From NCBI RefSeq assembly GCF_002288925.2, contig NW_022098031.1, positions 14,343,824-14,407,823 of the forward strand: a stretch of DNA of 64,000 nucleotides. Direction: 5' to 3'. A model generated the notes under the pieces. That model was not told the origin of the DNA. It ran no database searches and worked only from the letters and a program-made list of their open reading frames with translations. The stretch comes from Delphinapterus leucas. Its lineage: Eukaryota > Chordata > Mammalia > Artiodactyla > Monodontidae. The translations under genes and the position numbers were made by a program. Shown here piece by piece: positions 1 to 11,779 of the stretch (position 1 is the stretch's first letter; every line of letters begins with the position of its first letter).

Positions 1-77
1 CATAATGACTACTGACGTGGCTTCACTAACATTCCGGTCCCACGTGGCAAAAGGGCTTACCCCAATCCAGCACTTAC
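1..77 (-). other. TBC1D30: TBC1D30 intron 2 (start)
   Basis: This is the beginning of TBC1D30 intron 2, read on the minus strand from the GTAAGTG donor. I see no coding sequence in these bases. Confidence 0.8.
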
Positions 78-242
78 TTCTCTTCTGAGACACAGCCTGC
101 AGGCACGCCGTCACAACATCGCAGTTCCTCTGTACTTTGTGCACAAGCCTATCTTTCTGCTTCAGCTGCCGAAGTAATTTCGCCGATTGAATGCCAATCC
201 TGTACTTTAGCTCTCGAAGGATCATCTTCAGTTCATTTGTGT
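78..242 (-). CDS. TBC1D30: TBC1D30 coding exon 2
   Basis: This exon has 165 nt. The acceptor is ...tactgatag|ACACAAATG (exon starts at 242) and the donor is AGAGAA|GTAAGTG (exon ends at 78). It completes the Asp codon from exon 1 and then reads TNELKMILRELKYRIG and onward to CLQAVSQKR, an amphipathic, Lys/Arg/Leu-rich, probably coiled helix before the TBC domain. It leaves 1 nt of a codon, probably Arg, for exon 3 outside the window. Confidence 0.93.
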
Positions 243-3200
243 CTATCAGTAAAGAAAAAGGAAAATAGAACAATAAATACCCTGAGAGGAATACAAATTC
301 CAATGTGATACCAATCATGAGATAAATCTCTGGAACATCCATTTAAACCAAGTAATCCTGGATTCTCACCCAGGATTACATGTAAACATTCAGCTGAAAG
401 ATTCTGATGAAATAAGTCACTCATCTATTAATATTTCTTGCCCTGTCCATGCAAAGACTGTACGATAATTTTATTCTTGAGGCTACTTGTAACATGTAAG
501 CAAAGACTCTTATGATATCCAGCTCTGGTTTCAAATTTGGTTCATTGCCTTAAAATTGGCATGTATTTTTTCTATCATTAAAGTGCTCAGGCGGTAAGCT
601 TACAGAAAAAGAATCTTTAGTCTGTTAAATCAATGATAAATCTAACAGCTGTTAACAAATGTTTTTTAAAAGCACTCACTTCTGTAAATGATCAAAGTAA
701 TATTACCACATTTTCTAATATAGATAAATGTAGTGATAATGGTTTTGTTTTAAATATACAGTCTTCCCATAGCTTGACATTGACTACAACATTTCATTTT
801 CAAATATGGTAGAAAATATGTCCTTCAAACAGATAAGTAAAAGACAGTTCGCATCTATAAAACTAATATTCTCAACAGCAGTTTTTCTACAAATGAAAAA
901 AGACTTGGGAATCAGAAGTGACCACAACATCTATATGAATAATCATTACAATTGGGGAGTTTCGTTTGTCATACTGCATATTAGTATGACTAATGTCGTA
1001 CTTCATTAGTCACCATACTGTGACCTGTCAGGCAGGCAAAGCCTTCCACTCGGCGTGGCACAGGCTAGGCCCTCGTTAGGGGTCCTGTGTGGGGTTTGGA
1101 TCTACTCATTTTCAAAGGGATTTGGAGAAACTAGAGAGGATCAGAAGAGAACAAAAGAAGTGTGCAAAAGTAAGAAAAACATTCCAGAGATCACAGGAAG
1201 TGAACTGTCGGGGTCTGTGTCAGAGAAGTGGGTGAGGGTTGCTTTAACAGCCGTCATACTGGATTGACCTCATTATGGAAAATGCATTTGACCTTGAGTT
1301 AAAAAGAACTGCCTTTGGATCAATCCACTTATCTGTGTGATCTCAGGCAAGGCAGTGCTCCAAGTCTCAAATTCTACAAGATTATTCTGAAAAACAGATG
1401 TGAATAGCCTTTATAAACATTAACATAAAGAGCACTAAAGTAAGAATAAGGAATTACTGTTAAGAAGAAAACAACAGCCAGCTATTTCTCTCACCTTGAG
1501 TTCAAATGTGGTGAGATATAATGAGAAGTAAGAACACACTTAGGTTAACTGAAAACATTTGGGTTCTGAGGATGATTAAACATGGAATCGAGCAACAAGA
1601 AGACACCAGAGACTCTTCAATCCCAGATTCCTTCAAATAGAGCAAATTCGAATGTTTAAAGTTTTTCCCTCTATTAACAGAAACAAAAGGGATAGGGATA
1701 TCATCATCTTATATTCAAATTACACTTTCCTTCCACAAAAGAGTCATTTTCGGTGACTCTTCAGATACCTAGAGCTCTATGATTTTCTGAATGATATGTA
1801 CTGTCCAATGTAGGAAAAATCTTCAGAGTTGAACTTGAAAATGTCTTTTACAGCAACACCTGCTGGTATATAAATATCTGGAAGACAGAAATAAGGTCTC
1901 CTTTATCTTTATTATGTCCCACAGCATCAGCCATAGCTCCTAACACAGTGTTCAATAAATGAGGAAAAATGAGATCATCAACTGACAAACTGAACAATTT
2001 CCTCTTTAAGGAATTCCAGTGTATATAATAATAAAAACAATATCTAACATTTATTGAGCACTTCACACCCATTAACTTACATAACTCTCACTACAGCCCT
2101 ATGAAGTAGTAGCATTTTCTTTTACTGAAGTATAGCTGATTTACAATATTGTATTGTAACTGTAATATCGTATTGTATTGTAATACAATATTGTATTAGT
2201 TTCAGGTATACAGCAAAGTGGTTCAGTTATATATATTTTTAGATTCTTTTCCATTATAGGTTATTACAAGATACTGAATATAGTTCCCTGTGCTATAGAG
2301 TAAATCCTTGCTGTTTATCTATTTTATATATAGTAGTGCATATCTGTTAATCCCATACTCTTAATTTATCCCTCCCCACCCCCTTTCCCCTTTGGTAACC
2401 ATCAGTTTGTTTTCTGTGTGTGTCTGTTACTGTTTTGTAAATAAATTTATTTGTATTATTTTTTTAGATTCCACATATAAGTGACATAATTTTTTTTTCT
2501 CTGCCTGACTATGAAGTAGTAGTATTATCTCTATTTGTAGGTGAGGAAAATGAGACTCAGAGAGGTTAAAGAGCTTGCCCAAGGTCACACAACTAGTAAG
2601 GAACAGTGGCAGGATATTAACTCAAGCTTTCTAACTCCAAAGTTCACGGCCCTTAATGACAACAGCGAAGAGTGCCTAGATTTCCTGAGAAACCATTTTG
2701 GTGCCTCACATAAATAAACAACCCACGCATGCTGAATATCTAAATAGGTGCTACAACGAAATCCCTATCAGAGGGAAGCGCAAATTAATACACAGGTTAT
2801 CTGCATTATAGAGTCTTAACTACATATTATGTTAGGAGGGATATTTTTTGACCCTGAAAAAAATCGAATAACCTAATAAGCTGTAAAATGATTTAAGTAG
2901 ACGGCTGTTTCCATTACCTGATTCCTTATTCTTAGTACTCTAATGATGTTTATCGATGAAGGAAAAGGGACATATGTGTGTGTTTGCGCGTGTAGGGCTA
3001 TCATAATATGGCATCATGTACATTCTAATAGGGTCGACTACAAGGAAAGAGGAGATTAGCAGATAGCTAACCATGCAGAAAGACCGAGACTTGGGCAAAA
3101 CTGACTCTTACAGGTCTGATGAATGATTAGTAGAGTGGTCACTTATTTGAAATCTGTATTTCCAAAGCTGTGCTGTGACGTCTTCCTTAAACTTTAGCTT

Positions 3201-5061
3201 GCCAAATTTCCTCTTCCAAAAGGAAATCCCTAATCCACAAAATTCTCTCCGTAATGAAAAGTAAGTAACCTTGTAAAAAACAGAAAGCCAAATCATACGT
3301 CTTCAAAATTGATTCTGTTGGATTCTGAAAGAACTATTGCCCTGCAGAACTCTTGGCATAAACACCCTGAGAACAGCCAAATAACTGTATAAAATTAAAC
3401 AGCACAACTCCAGCTAAAGTCCCAGGCGGGGGGAGGGGGGAAGGTGGAAGCCATTTGTAACAATCAGCTGGGAAAAAAATCCTCACCAGGAAGCCAAAAG
3501 AGGAAGCTGAAAGCTGTTTACACAGATTTCAGAAAGCAGGGAAATTTATTCCTTTTCTAGTTAGGTTCCACCCCCCGACCCCACCCCATCCCCGCACCAG
3601 CTGGACTGACTTTACAAATAGGAGACAGGAGACCCATCCATAGTATTCTTGTTCCTCCCTTTCCTGGTAATTTACCACAAGGACATTAACTCAAGAAACG
3701 TTATGGTGGCTTAGCATGTTTTTCCACACCTGACTTCATTTTGTAAATTGAGGTCTTGATATATCTATACAAAAAGACAACTGTAATAACTGTGTCAGTG
3801 CCTGAAAGGAAATCTATTATGAACAGTTGAGGGAAAAAAAATCTCAATTAGGACAGAGCATCAGAGTCTGATAACAAAAGAAACCAAATTAGCCTCTCCC
3901 CCGAAAGCCAAGGCCCTTTTGGGATCGACGTCTCCAACTGAAGGTACTGGTAGTTAAATGCTGTGATAATGACAACGCCCTAGGGCCCTCCACTAATCCT
4001 CCACCCAAAAAATCCACCTCGTGAGCTTCTTGAAACCAGACGTTCTGAGAAATGGATTTCACACGTTCTGCTTAGAAACTGCATTACTGAATTATTCTGC
4101 CTCACTAGTTAAACACTCTCCCAGTGGTGTGGCCAAGGAAGGTGGATGTAAAATAAAATTTTTAAAAGTGGATTTTGTTTGTTTTTTTTTTAAACCAGCC
4201 CCAAGAGTCGCCTCTATTCTCTCCCAGGGCCCTCTAGATAACTTCAGATAGACAAATCGGAAACTCCAAACCTGTCTTAACAGCTGTTCTGGTGAAATTA
4301 GAACCTGGACTGCCTCTCCCCTTGGGCCTCCACAAACACAAGGAGGGTGGGGGACGGGGGGAGGCGGGAGGCCCGTTGGTACCATTCCGATAACTGATGT
4401 TCACTCGACAACTCGAGAAGGGATGGGGGTACAATAAGAACTTAGTCATGAATCCGTGACACTGTGGCCAGCCGTGCCAGGTCAAAGGAGACGTCCCAAA
4501 CTTAACATCTGGTCGCACGGCCCATCAGCACAGGTGCGCGCTGGTGAGCCGGAGAGCGCGGACTGTCCCAGCGGGGGCGCGGCTCCGGGAAGCTCCCGGG
4601 AACCCCCTCCCCCGGTCCTCACCTTTCTGCCACAGGTACTGCATCTGGTGCCGCTGGCTAGGCCGCTCCTGCAGCTCCTGTAGCACACGGGAGTCGCCGG
4701 CGCCGCCGCGGCCGCCCACGAACACGTCGGAGCCCGAGGCCTCCGTGGAGCTGTCGAGGCTGTCTCGGCGCCGCTGGCGGCCCCAGGGCCCGCGGCCCCC
4801 GCCGGCCGCCTCCTCCTCCTCCGTGCAGCTGTACAGCTCGGTGAGCAACCCGCTCACCAGGGACGCCGTGCAGCTGCCCCGAGGCTCGCCGGGCTCCGGG
4901 TCCTCCTCGCCTTCCCAGGAGTCCCGGGAGCCCCGCGCTCGCTCCGCCGGGGGCGCCCCTCGCAGGTTTACAACCAGGGGCGCTCTGGGGCCCGCGTCCT
5001 CCAGCCTCACCTCAGGCTGCGGGAGCCCCGTCCGGCCCCCGCCGGCGGGCAGGACCTCCAT
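78..5061 (-). CDS. TBC1D30: TBC1D30 (TBC1 domain family member 30), 5' part: coding exons 1-2, gene continues left of window
   Basis: TBC1D30 is a Rab GTPase-activating protein of the TBC family, linked in the literature to Rab8 and primary cilia. Only its N-terminal part lies here: exon 1 (4623-5061) and exon 2 (78-242), about 201 residues, before the catalytic TBC domain. I recognise it from the acidic, low-complexity N terminus starting MEVLPAGGGR, the Ser-rich stretch RRDSLDSSTEASGSD, the segment LQELQERPSQRHQM, and then in exon 2 the basic helical stretch NELKMILRELKYRIGIQSAK. The start chosen is the first in-frame ATG (5061, context gggagccATGG). The frame stays open upstream to 5430 but has no other ATG. 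It is divergent from GNS, 11.5 kb away, as in the human 12q14 order as I remember it. Assignment is by remembered family sequence, not by search. Confidence 0.93.
2046..2690 (+). repeat. MIR SINE relic, split by an L1 insertion
   Basis: The left part (2046-2112) contains 'atttattgagcacttcac' and 'ccctatgaagtagtag'. The right part (2523-2690) contains 'gaggaaaatgagactcagag' and 'gcccaaggtcacacaactag', the conserved MIR core. The two halves are separated by the L1 at 2113-2508. Confidence 0.85.
2113..2508 (-). mobile_element. 5'-truncated L1 3' end inserted into the MIR
   Basis: The sequence reads as the reverse complement of a cetartiodactyl L1 3' end ('agtttcaggtatacagcaaa', 'gttccctgtgctatagagta', 'agattccacatataagtga'). 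It is flanked by a perfect 14-bp target-site duplication, ctatgaagtagtag, at 2099-2112 and 2509-2522. A local expansion of tgtattgtaa units lies near 2140-2195. Confidence 0.9.
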
Positions 5062-5560
5062 GGCTCCCGCCGCTCCTCCCGCCGTTCCTCCCGCGGCGCC
5101 ACGCCGCGCCGGCCAGTTCCGGGAGGAGGCGCGGCCTCGGCCCCACCGGGGGTGTCCTGGGCCGGGCGCAGCGCCAGCGGCCTCCGGATACCCCAAGCGC
5201 CCGACCTGCCCCCGGGTCTGCACGCGCGGCGCCGCCCTTCGGCCCCGGGTGGGGAGGATAGGGCGGCGGCCACGCCGCTCGATAACTGGGGACACCTGCA
5301 GCAGGTGAGGCCAGCCTACGCCCGGGAGCGATCTCTGAAGAGCGTCCAGGAGCAGGATGTGGCCAGAACGAATCAGGATGAAGCCTTTAGCCCGGAGGGG
5401 GAAGGGCGCTCTGGCTGCTGCCACCTTCACGTTTATGAACGTGATTAACTCAAAAAGAGGGCAGCTGTAGCATCCTATTCAGCCACCGGCTCGAAATAGT
5501 GCCGGTTCTAAGCGCCCATCAATCGGCCGAGGCCGGGAGCTCCCTCCTTCACCTACTCCG
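4480..5560. promoter_or_regulatory. TBC1D30: CpG-island promoter of TBC1D30
   Basis: A dense GC/CpG region covers TBC1D30 exon 1 and its 5' flank. Upstream of the ATG on the minus strand are repeated GGCGGGAGG-like units (about 5062-5100), typical of a GC-rich 5' UTR. I see no clear TATA box. The transcription start site cannot be set from sequence alone. Confidence 0.75.
4623..5061 (-). CDS. TBC1D30: TBC1D30 coding exon 1
   Basis: This exon has 439 nt, which is 146 codons plus 1 nt. The ATG is at 5061-5059 on the minus strand. The donor is CAGAAAG|GTGAGG, with the exon ending at 4623. The leftover G joins AC of exon 2 to make an Asp codon. The translated product is Gly/Glu/Arg rich, with a run TEEEEAAGGGRG and a Ser/Asp cluster. 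It is very GC-rich because it sits inside the CpG-island promoter. Confidence 0.93.
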
Positions 5561-5561
5561 G

Positions 5562-5935
5562 GCACAATGCCCAGCCCTTCTCACCTTCCCACCTAATCTG
5601 GGCGCCTTTAAAGGCTTTCTTAGTTTAGTTTCTGACAGTAACTTTTCTGAAGACCTGGCATATACTTGAGATTTAATAACGCTGTGAACTTTTTTCCTTC
5701 GGTGAAAGATCAAGTACTGGATTAAAATCAACTAATGCCCTGGCGCAAGACCTAACAGAGAATGAGGATTTAATACGTGTCATGAGAAGGCAAAACTAAT
5801 AAATTGATGCAGCTGACTCTATCAGTAAAATCAAAAGTTTACCTGATATCCTAAGAGATGTATCTTTACCCTGCACCTCAATGGAAGAACTGGGTGCCCC
5901 TCCACTGTAGATATTTTTGTGAATTTAGTAATAAT
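5562..5935. other. Intergenic, no feature seen
   Basis: This is AT-rich unique sequence between the TBC1D30 CpG island and a MIR relic. No gene, RNA or repeat was recognised. Confidence 0.6.
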
Positions 5936-6250
5936 TGTCAATGTTTTTGAGCACTTTTTGTGTGCCAGGCACTGTTCTGAGTTCTTTGCATGAATTATTT
6001 CATTTAATTCTCACTTTAACCCTATAAAGCAGTAAGCACAACTTTTTTATTGAGGCATAATTGACCTATAACATTATATTAGTCTCAGGAGTACAACATA
6101 ATGATTCGATATTTGTATATGTTGCAAAATGATCACCACAATATGTCTAGCTCACATATGTCACCATATAGTTACAAAGGTAAGTACTATTTTTTCCTCA
6201 CTTTTCAGATGAGGGGGCTGAAGCACAGAGAGGCTGAATAACTGCCAATT
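5936..6250 (+). repeat. MIR relic split by an L1 3' fragment
   Basis: The left MIR part contains 'tgtgccaggcactgttctga' and 'atttaattctcactttaacc'. The right MIR part contains 'cttttcagatgagggggctg' and 'gcacagagaggctgaataac'. Between them (about 6045-6178) lies an inverted L1 3' fragment ('attgaggcataattgaccta', 'ttgcaaaatgatcaccacaa'). Confidence 0.8.
6045..6178 (-). mobile_element. Short L1 3'-end fragment inside the MIR
   Basis: It reads as the reverse complement of an older L1 3' UTR (same type as 21290-21430). It interrupts the MIR between 'cagtaagcac' and 'ggtaagtac', which look like a diverged target-site duplication. Confidence 0.7.
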
Positions 6251-7160
6251 TACAAAGAATAAAGTGAACTTTCTTTAAAGCTTAAAGTGTCTGGCTTTCA
6301 GTACAGATGCGTATATATTTGTCTATCTCCTAATGCTATTAAATACTTGCCGTATTTTTTAAAGGAACAGCAGAGCACCTAGTGAACAACGGTGGTACTT
6401 TTTGTTCAACACACTTTTTACTTTTCAAGGCACTTTCATAATAGAGCCTGTAGAAACCTGGTGTCCCTTGGCATCACCACCAAAATACATGTAAACGTGA
6501 GACCAATAGGACCCTTTTAGAAACTGGAGTTACTTATAAGGGAAGCAGAAGTTTTATAACTTTTCCTTTACGTATCCAGAATTTAAAATTATACTAGAAA
6601 TAGTATTTTATGGTTTTGTAACTGTGTTAACTACTACTGTATCCATTTAACTTTTAAATGTATGCAGTAGAAGGAATGGAATTATTTGTTATTTTATTGT
6701 TGTTTTGTTTTTTGAGGTTTGGGTTTTATTTCTGTTGTCTCCAGCATTGAATACAGTCCTGAAATCCTTCCTTCAGATGTCAAACTTTGCAACAAGCAGG
6801 ACTTAAACAAAGGGAAACGCTGAAATTGGATCTCTTTTCTTAGTTGACTTCCCAGCTCTTTCTCTCTATCTCTAGTAAGAGATGTGATAACTACTAGTCT
6901 TCAGCACAATTCACATCTCGGGTATCACTATCAGGACCTGTAAAGAAACTCAAAGTTAGCTGAAATGGATGGTGAAAGAGGCCAGGGAAAACAGTAGGTC
7001 ATTGACAGTCAACATTTCTAAATTAATCAAACTCCAAAATCATCTCCTGTTACCCATCATTACCAAATCACCTGAGGACAGAACATTGGCAAAATAAAAA
7101 CTAACAAGGAAAGCAGATTCAAAGTCCTTTGCCCTTGTTGGAATGATCTTGGCCCAGATA
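6251..7160. other. Intergenic, no feature seen
   Basis: AT-rich unique sequence. I saw no reliable coding, RNA or repeat signal. Confidence 0.55.
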
Positions 7161-7164
7161 TCCA

Positions 7165-7790
7165 CGTGACTCTTCTCTCACCAGCTGAGGTCTCTGTTTA
7201 AATGTTATCTTTAGGGCTTCCCTGGTGGCGCAGTGGTTAAGAATCCGCCTGCCAATGCAGGGGACATGGGTTCGAGTCCTGGTCTGAGAAAATCCCACAT
7301 GCCGCAGAGCAACTAAGCCCGTGCGCCACAACTACTGAACCCGTGCTCTACAACAAGAGAAGCCACTGCAATGAGAAGCCCACGCACCGCAATGAAGAGT
7401 AGCCCCCCCTTGCTGCAACTAGAGAAAGCCTGCGCACAGCAACAAAGACCCAACTCAGCCAATAAATAAATAAATTAAAAAAAAAAAAAATAAAATGTCA
7501 TCTTCTCAGTGGATTCTTCCTAACCACCCTATTTAAAATTGCAGCTCCCTAACCCCCAGTATTCCCTTCTTCCCCCTCCTTGTTCTCTTTTCTTCCATGA
7601 CACTCACCACCTTCCAACATATTATGCCATCTATGGATTTATTTTATTCTCTGTCTTCTGCCACTAAAATATAAACTCCTGAAGGCAGGAATTTTTGTCT
7701 CCTTTGTTCACTGATGTATGCCCACCACCTAGAACAGATGCTAGCACATTATATGTACTCAATAAATATTTGTTGAATTAATTAACTGAA
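7165..7790 (+). repeat. L2 LINE 3' end relic, interrupted by a SINE
   Basis: Left piece 'ctgaggtctctgtttaaatg', right piece 'cactcaccaccttccaacat', 'ctcctgaaggcaggaatttt' and terminal 'caataaatatttgttgaatt'. These are the typical L2 3' end. The SINE at 7214-7492 sits inside it. Confidence 0.85.
7214..7492 (+). mobile_element. CHR-type tRNA-derived SINE, long variant
   Basis: The head is gggcttccctggtggcgcag, with the tRNA B-box-like gggttcgagtcc. The long tail region includes caacaagagaagccactgca, and it ends in an A-rich tail. An imperfect duplication, aaatgttatcttt / aaatgtcatcttc, flanks it. Confidence 0.92.
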
Positions 7791-9130
7791 TGAATAATAT
7801 GAAAACTAGAGAAAAGATCAACCAATTACCTACTTTCCTAAGAAAAGTGAGTTCCATTAAACAGAGTCCTAGAAGAGGTGTTGGCAAAGAGCAGCCCATT
7901 TTTGAACCCTACATTACTGCTGCCCGGTGATGGGATGGTCCCCAATGAGTTCCCTAAAGGTCTGAAGCCAACTAATTGGATATGAGAGGGAACCACTGGC
8001 CTGACAGAATATGATTTCAAACTGATCACGACTAATTAATAGCTTAAAGTAAATGTACTACGGTTAACTATGCTACTAATAATAATCAGCATTTTAATTT
8101 GTTTGGAACTTTAGTTTTAATATTTAAATAATTATATTATTTGTATCAGATATATGGTCCAATATTGCATTATATTTACAAGGAGCTAAGAAGCATCTAT
8201 CTCTAAGTTGAGTACAATTTACTATAATCTGTAGAATATAATTTATATAAATCTGTGTACAAGATACAGACCATGAACATTTCAGTTATTTCCAAACCTG
8301 TATCAGGGTCTTGCCAATAACCTTCTGTCACCTGTCATTTAAAACTACCTTAACCTATGTAAGATGGATTTTGTATATTGTTTTCTTGCTCAACATTTTA
8401 TTATGAGTATTTTCCCTACTATCCCATTTAATAAATGATATTCTATTTAAAAAAATAAAACTACCTTAAGACTCTCAACATTATTGATAATTTTTTTCAG
8501 CGTGTGCAAACACACATAAAGACGAAATTGCTATGATGAAAGTTATGACTATTCTTGGAATGGCCGATTTGTAAAATCTAGCAGTTAACCTTTTACTCTA
8601 ATCCTTCAGGGATTACTCATTCTCGAGTCACAGGAGAAATGCACAAGGTCGTTGCTGGGTTTCAGCTTCTCATAGAAGCTCACTCTCAAAATTAATTGCT
8701 GGTTACAATTTATTTATATCCCTGGAATGCAATACAATCTCTATTTTCAATTTAATAACTATACATGAAGAATCATATTTTTCAATCCCAAAAGTTGGGA
8801 TAAGAGGTAAAAAGGGGATTTTCATACTTTAAAAAGCCACCAAACCTTAGACCTTGGGAAATACATAGTAATCCATAGTAGACAGTCAATAAATAAGAGC
8901 TATTAATGTTGAATGACATTTAAGTCATAAAATTTGAGTGCTTAGAGGAACTTTGGAGATCTTATTTGACTACTGCTTAATAATTAATTATTATACTATA
9001 TTTCAAAGTGACAGATTATATAACCTTTCCTTTGCAAGAGTAGAAATAGTTGTGATTGCTCAATGCATATCAGCTGGGAACTGAACTTCTGATCTCTCAC
9101 CCATATTCAAGTGACATTCTTTGAGAGTAA
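7791..9130. other. Intergenic, no clear feature
   Basis: AT-rich sequence with no ORF of note. The 8280-8480 part could be an old LINE remnant, but I could not assign it. Confidence 0.5.
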
Positions 9131-9134
9131 GTGA

Positions 9135-10575
9135 GGTGTCTTAGGTAGCCACTGACAAGGGCGGACTAACATCAATGGCCTCAACTGCTTTGTCTAATTC
9201 ATTGTTTAGTGCCTCTTCCATGTGAATGCTTTCTGGTGGACGTACACACATCATACTAAGATCTTCACACTTTGTGCCTATTCCTACATGTCTATCCCTG
9301 TGCCTCCACACCAGAACTCCCCATCTCCAATCTCCCAGTCATTTTCCTTCCAGGGTCGTGACCAGCCAGCAGAGGCCATTCACCACTGCCAGTGAGTCCA
9401 TATATATTCTAATCTCAGGTCACTTCTTTCTACACAAACTGGAGGGTCAGCTCTGCCCATTAAGATGGTTTTCTCTCACCACTGTCATTCAAGGCCAAGC
9501 TGAGTGAGGCTGTAATACAACCATCAACCACTTCCACTTTGCACCCATATACCAAGCTGTTCTATTCTTAAACAAAGCTCAGACTTTCTCCTCCTCTTTC
9601 AACTGGTCTATAGCCCCCCAGGTGTGAGCTGAGATAGGAGTAAGGGGCAACCATGATGAGTGAGAGTCTGAGCTATCTCTTCATGCACTTGCTTGTGCCC
9701 TCTGGTCTTGTTCATGCTTGGTTCCAGGTGTACCGTTTCATCTTCTATAGAACTACTGCTGATCCTGACCAACCTTATGACTTGGGAATCCTAGAGGACC
9801 CAACTGGTGATGGATAATTCAGGTAGCATCATCATTTAATGCCTCATGGTCAAGAGTCCCATCTCTCTCAGGGCTCAGTACATTAGGAGCTGTTTTTCAA
9901 AAGATGCGTGATTCCTGCTATAGGTATCATGACCTTGCTCCAAAACCACAGGGGTCTGTATTGTGATTTTTTCCTGTTGGAGTGTGTTTCACATTGCATC
10001 TGTTCCCACCACTGACATCTGGAATGCCATAGGGTCTGCTTGCAGGTATGCCCTAAGCAGAAGGGCTACCTGCATCACAGGTTGGACCTGCCACCAGGAT
10101 GGACTTCAAGATGTGACCTCTGCACTTGTACAGAGCTGCACTTTCAGAATGTCCCCACACTTGGCTTAATGCTTTGTTGTCATCATCTTGAAGTTATTAA
10201 CAATATTTTCTTTGAACTTGTGTTTTGTAAATGAAGTCCAGTGGGACAATGGAAGGTGTGCAGGAGCAGTAGAGATGAGCCAGGACTGGGGGGTAGAGCA
10301 GGCAGCAGCCAAGCACTAAGAAATTGTCACATGTGCGTACCTCCAGGCAGTCCAGGGAGCCTCAGGGCCCCCAGGTGGGCAGGCAGAGACCAGAACCCAG
10401 CTTGGTGGCATCAACTGTAGAGAGAATAGTGGAAAAGCAGCAGTGGTGGCCAACAGCAGTAAGAAAGAAAGGTTTTCTACTTAAAACTGGTGCTGGGACC
10501 TGCTGTGGGGATCCAGCTTGCCCATCTGTTTCCTGAATGCCATCTTTGTGATGTTTGCACAAATCTTTGAGATCT
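9135..10575 (-). pseudogene. Decayed endogenous-retrovirus pol relic, RNase H to early integrase side
   Basis: On the minus strand at about 9430-9370 the translation contains DSLAVVNGL, matching the last catalytic-Asp block of retroviral RNase H. After a +1 shift it is followed by a Trp/Gly-rich stretch, and then by a His-Gln-Lys segment near 9250. Stops and frameshifts are frequent, so it cannot be functional. Its order relative to the reverse-transcriptase relic at 11780-12112 (same strand, upstream) fits a single pol gene cut by a later DNA transposon. The 9500-10575 part is assigned by position only. Confidence 0.55.
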
Positions 10576-10589
10576 GGGACAGGAACTGC

Positions 10590-11700
10590 CAGTTTTCAGG
10601 CATTACATTTTGTTAGTAAATTATTATAAAATATCAGCACACATATGGATATTGAAATAAAGCATATCAGAAAATTATTAGAATTCTTCACTGAGTTGAG
10701 TCTCTGGTTTTGAAAACTTCTGCAATGCGGCAAATCAAATTTCCACAGTCTTAGAAAGAAATTAAAGATCAATGCATTGGATGGAAAAGAACACTATTTT
10801 TAAATGTAGCTCCAGATAAACCAATTAGTAATGATGAAAACAACTTAAATTTTTAACTTTTTCTTATAATTGAAGATGCAGTGTTAGAATGCAAAAACAG
10901 GCACTCCAAATTATATAAAAACTTGAAGCCATCTGAAGTTTCTTGTAGGCCCTTCACAAGTTACAGGAAATGTTGGAGGAAATATTACAATGTAACTATT
11001 ACACCAGTTACAATTTTACAATTGCAAAATTATAATAATTTATGATTTACATTGAAATTAAATTCATATCTAAATAAAACTGATCTGTAGAGAGATTTAA
11101 ATGTTTTTAGAAAAACTGTTCCACAATCATCAGCTCTACCTGTGCTAAAATTTGTATTTTGAAATAATCTGTCAAAAGTTTATCCCACTGTTATACACCC
11201 TTATAAAATACTCTTAACAGCTCCAGTAACAGTTATATCAGAAGATCCTCCTCAAAATTAAAAATTATTTGCAATCAGGCATTTGCTGAGAGTCACGAGA
11301 TCACTTTTAGTTATATCAATTGAAAATGAAGTTGCTAAAAATACACATTCTGATTTTGAAATGAATTTGTAGGAAATTGTGAATTTATAGGCCTACAAAA
11401 TGAATTAATAGGAAAGCAAGCCAGAAAAATTATATAATCAATCAAGATATCACATTAATAATCATTATTTATTGTATTACATAAATTATAACACCAAAAG
11501 TTTCTCTGCAGCTTGTAAGATTACAGTGTTATTCATGTATCACTATAACACCCATTGCATTTTGTAAGTAATTCAATATTTTTTAATGAAAAACTTTATA
11601 TTTTACCACTTTCAGTGGCACTTTTTTCCTGCTTTTTTAACAAAGGGCCCCACATTTTTATTTCACGGAGGGCCCTACAGATTATGTAACCAGGCCTGCC
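10590..11700 (+). pseudogene. Decayed hAT-family DNA transposon with a C-terminal transposase relic
   Basis: In one frame from 11208 to 11372 the translation reads ILLTAPVTVISEDPPQN, stop, then KLFAIRHLLRVTRSLLVIS and IENEVAK. This resembles the hAT C-terminal dimerisation domain (pattern PVTvas.E..FS.LK.i...LRs....rL..LaiLSIEneia). The element lies inside the antisense pol relic. A possible 3' terminus with 'attatgtaaccaggcctg' is near 11680-11697. The 5' end is not resolved. Stop codons show it is dead. Confidence 0.6.
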
Positions 11701-11779
11701 TGCTACAGAGTGCTTTTCTGCTCCAGGCTCCACTCAAATCTGGTATCCTTTCCTGTCACTCAGTATATGGGCTGGAGCA

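Larger units (their letters stand above)
243..4622 (-). other. TBC1D30: TBC1D30 intron 1 (4.4 kb)
   Basis: The intron is bounded by GTGAGG at 4622 and a tag acceptor at 244-243. Apart from a MIR relic split by an L1 fragment (2046-2690), I see AT-rich unique sequence. There is a G-rich/C-rich patch near 3420-3600 and a purine-rich G stretch at 4340-4375 next to the CpG island. No additional coding exon could be supported. Confidence 0.75.

Noticed and set aside
4544..5308. 254-codon plus-strand open frame
   Set aside because: It is the antisense shadow of TBC1D30 exon 1 in a stop-poor GC-rich region.
5062..5430. Open frame upstream of and in frame with the TBC1D30 ATG (123 extra codons)
   Set aside because: It begins with GTG, contains no ATG before 5061, is composed of Arg/Gly/Pro-rich CpG-island sequence, and I recall no such extension in the family. 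A non-AUG start cannot be supported from sequence.
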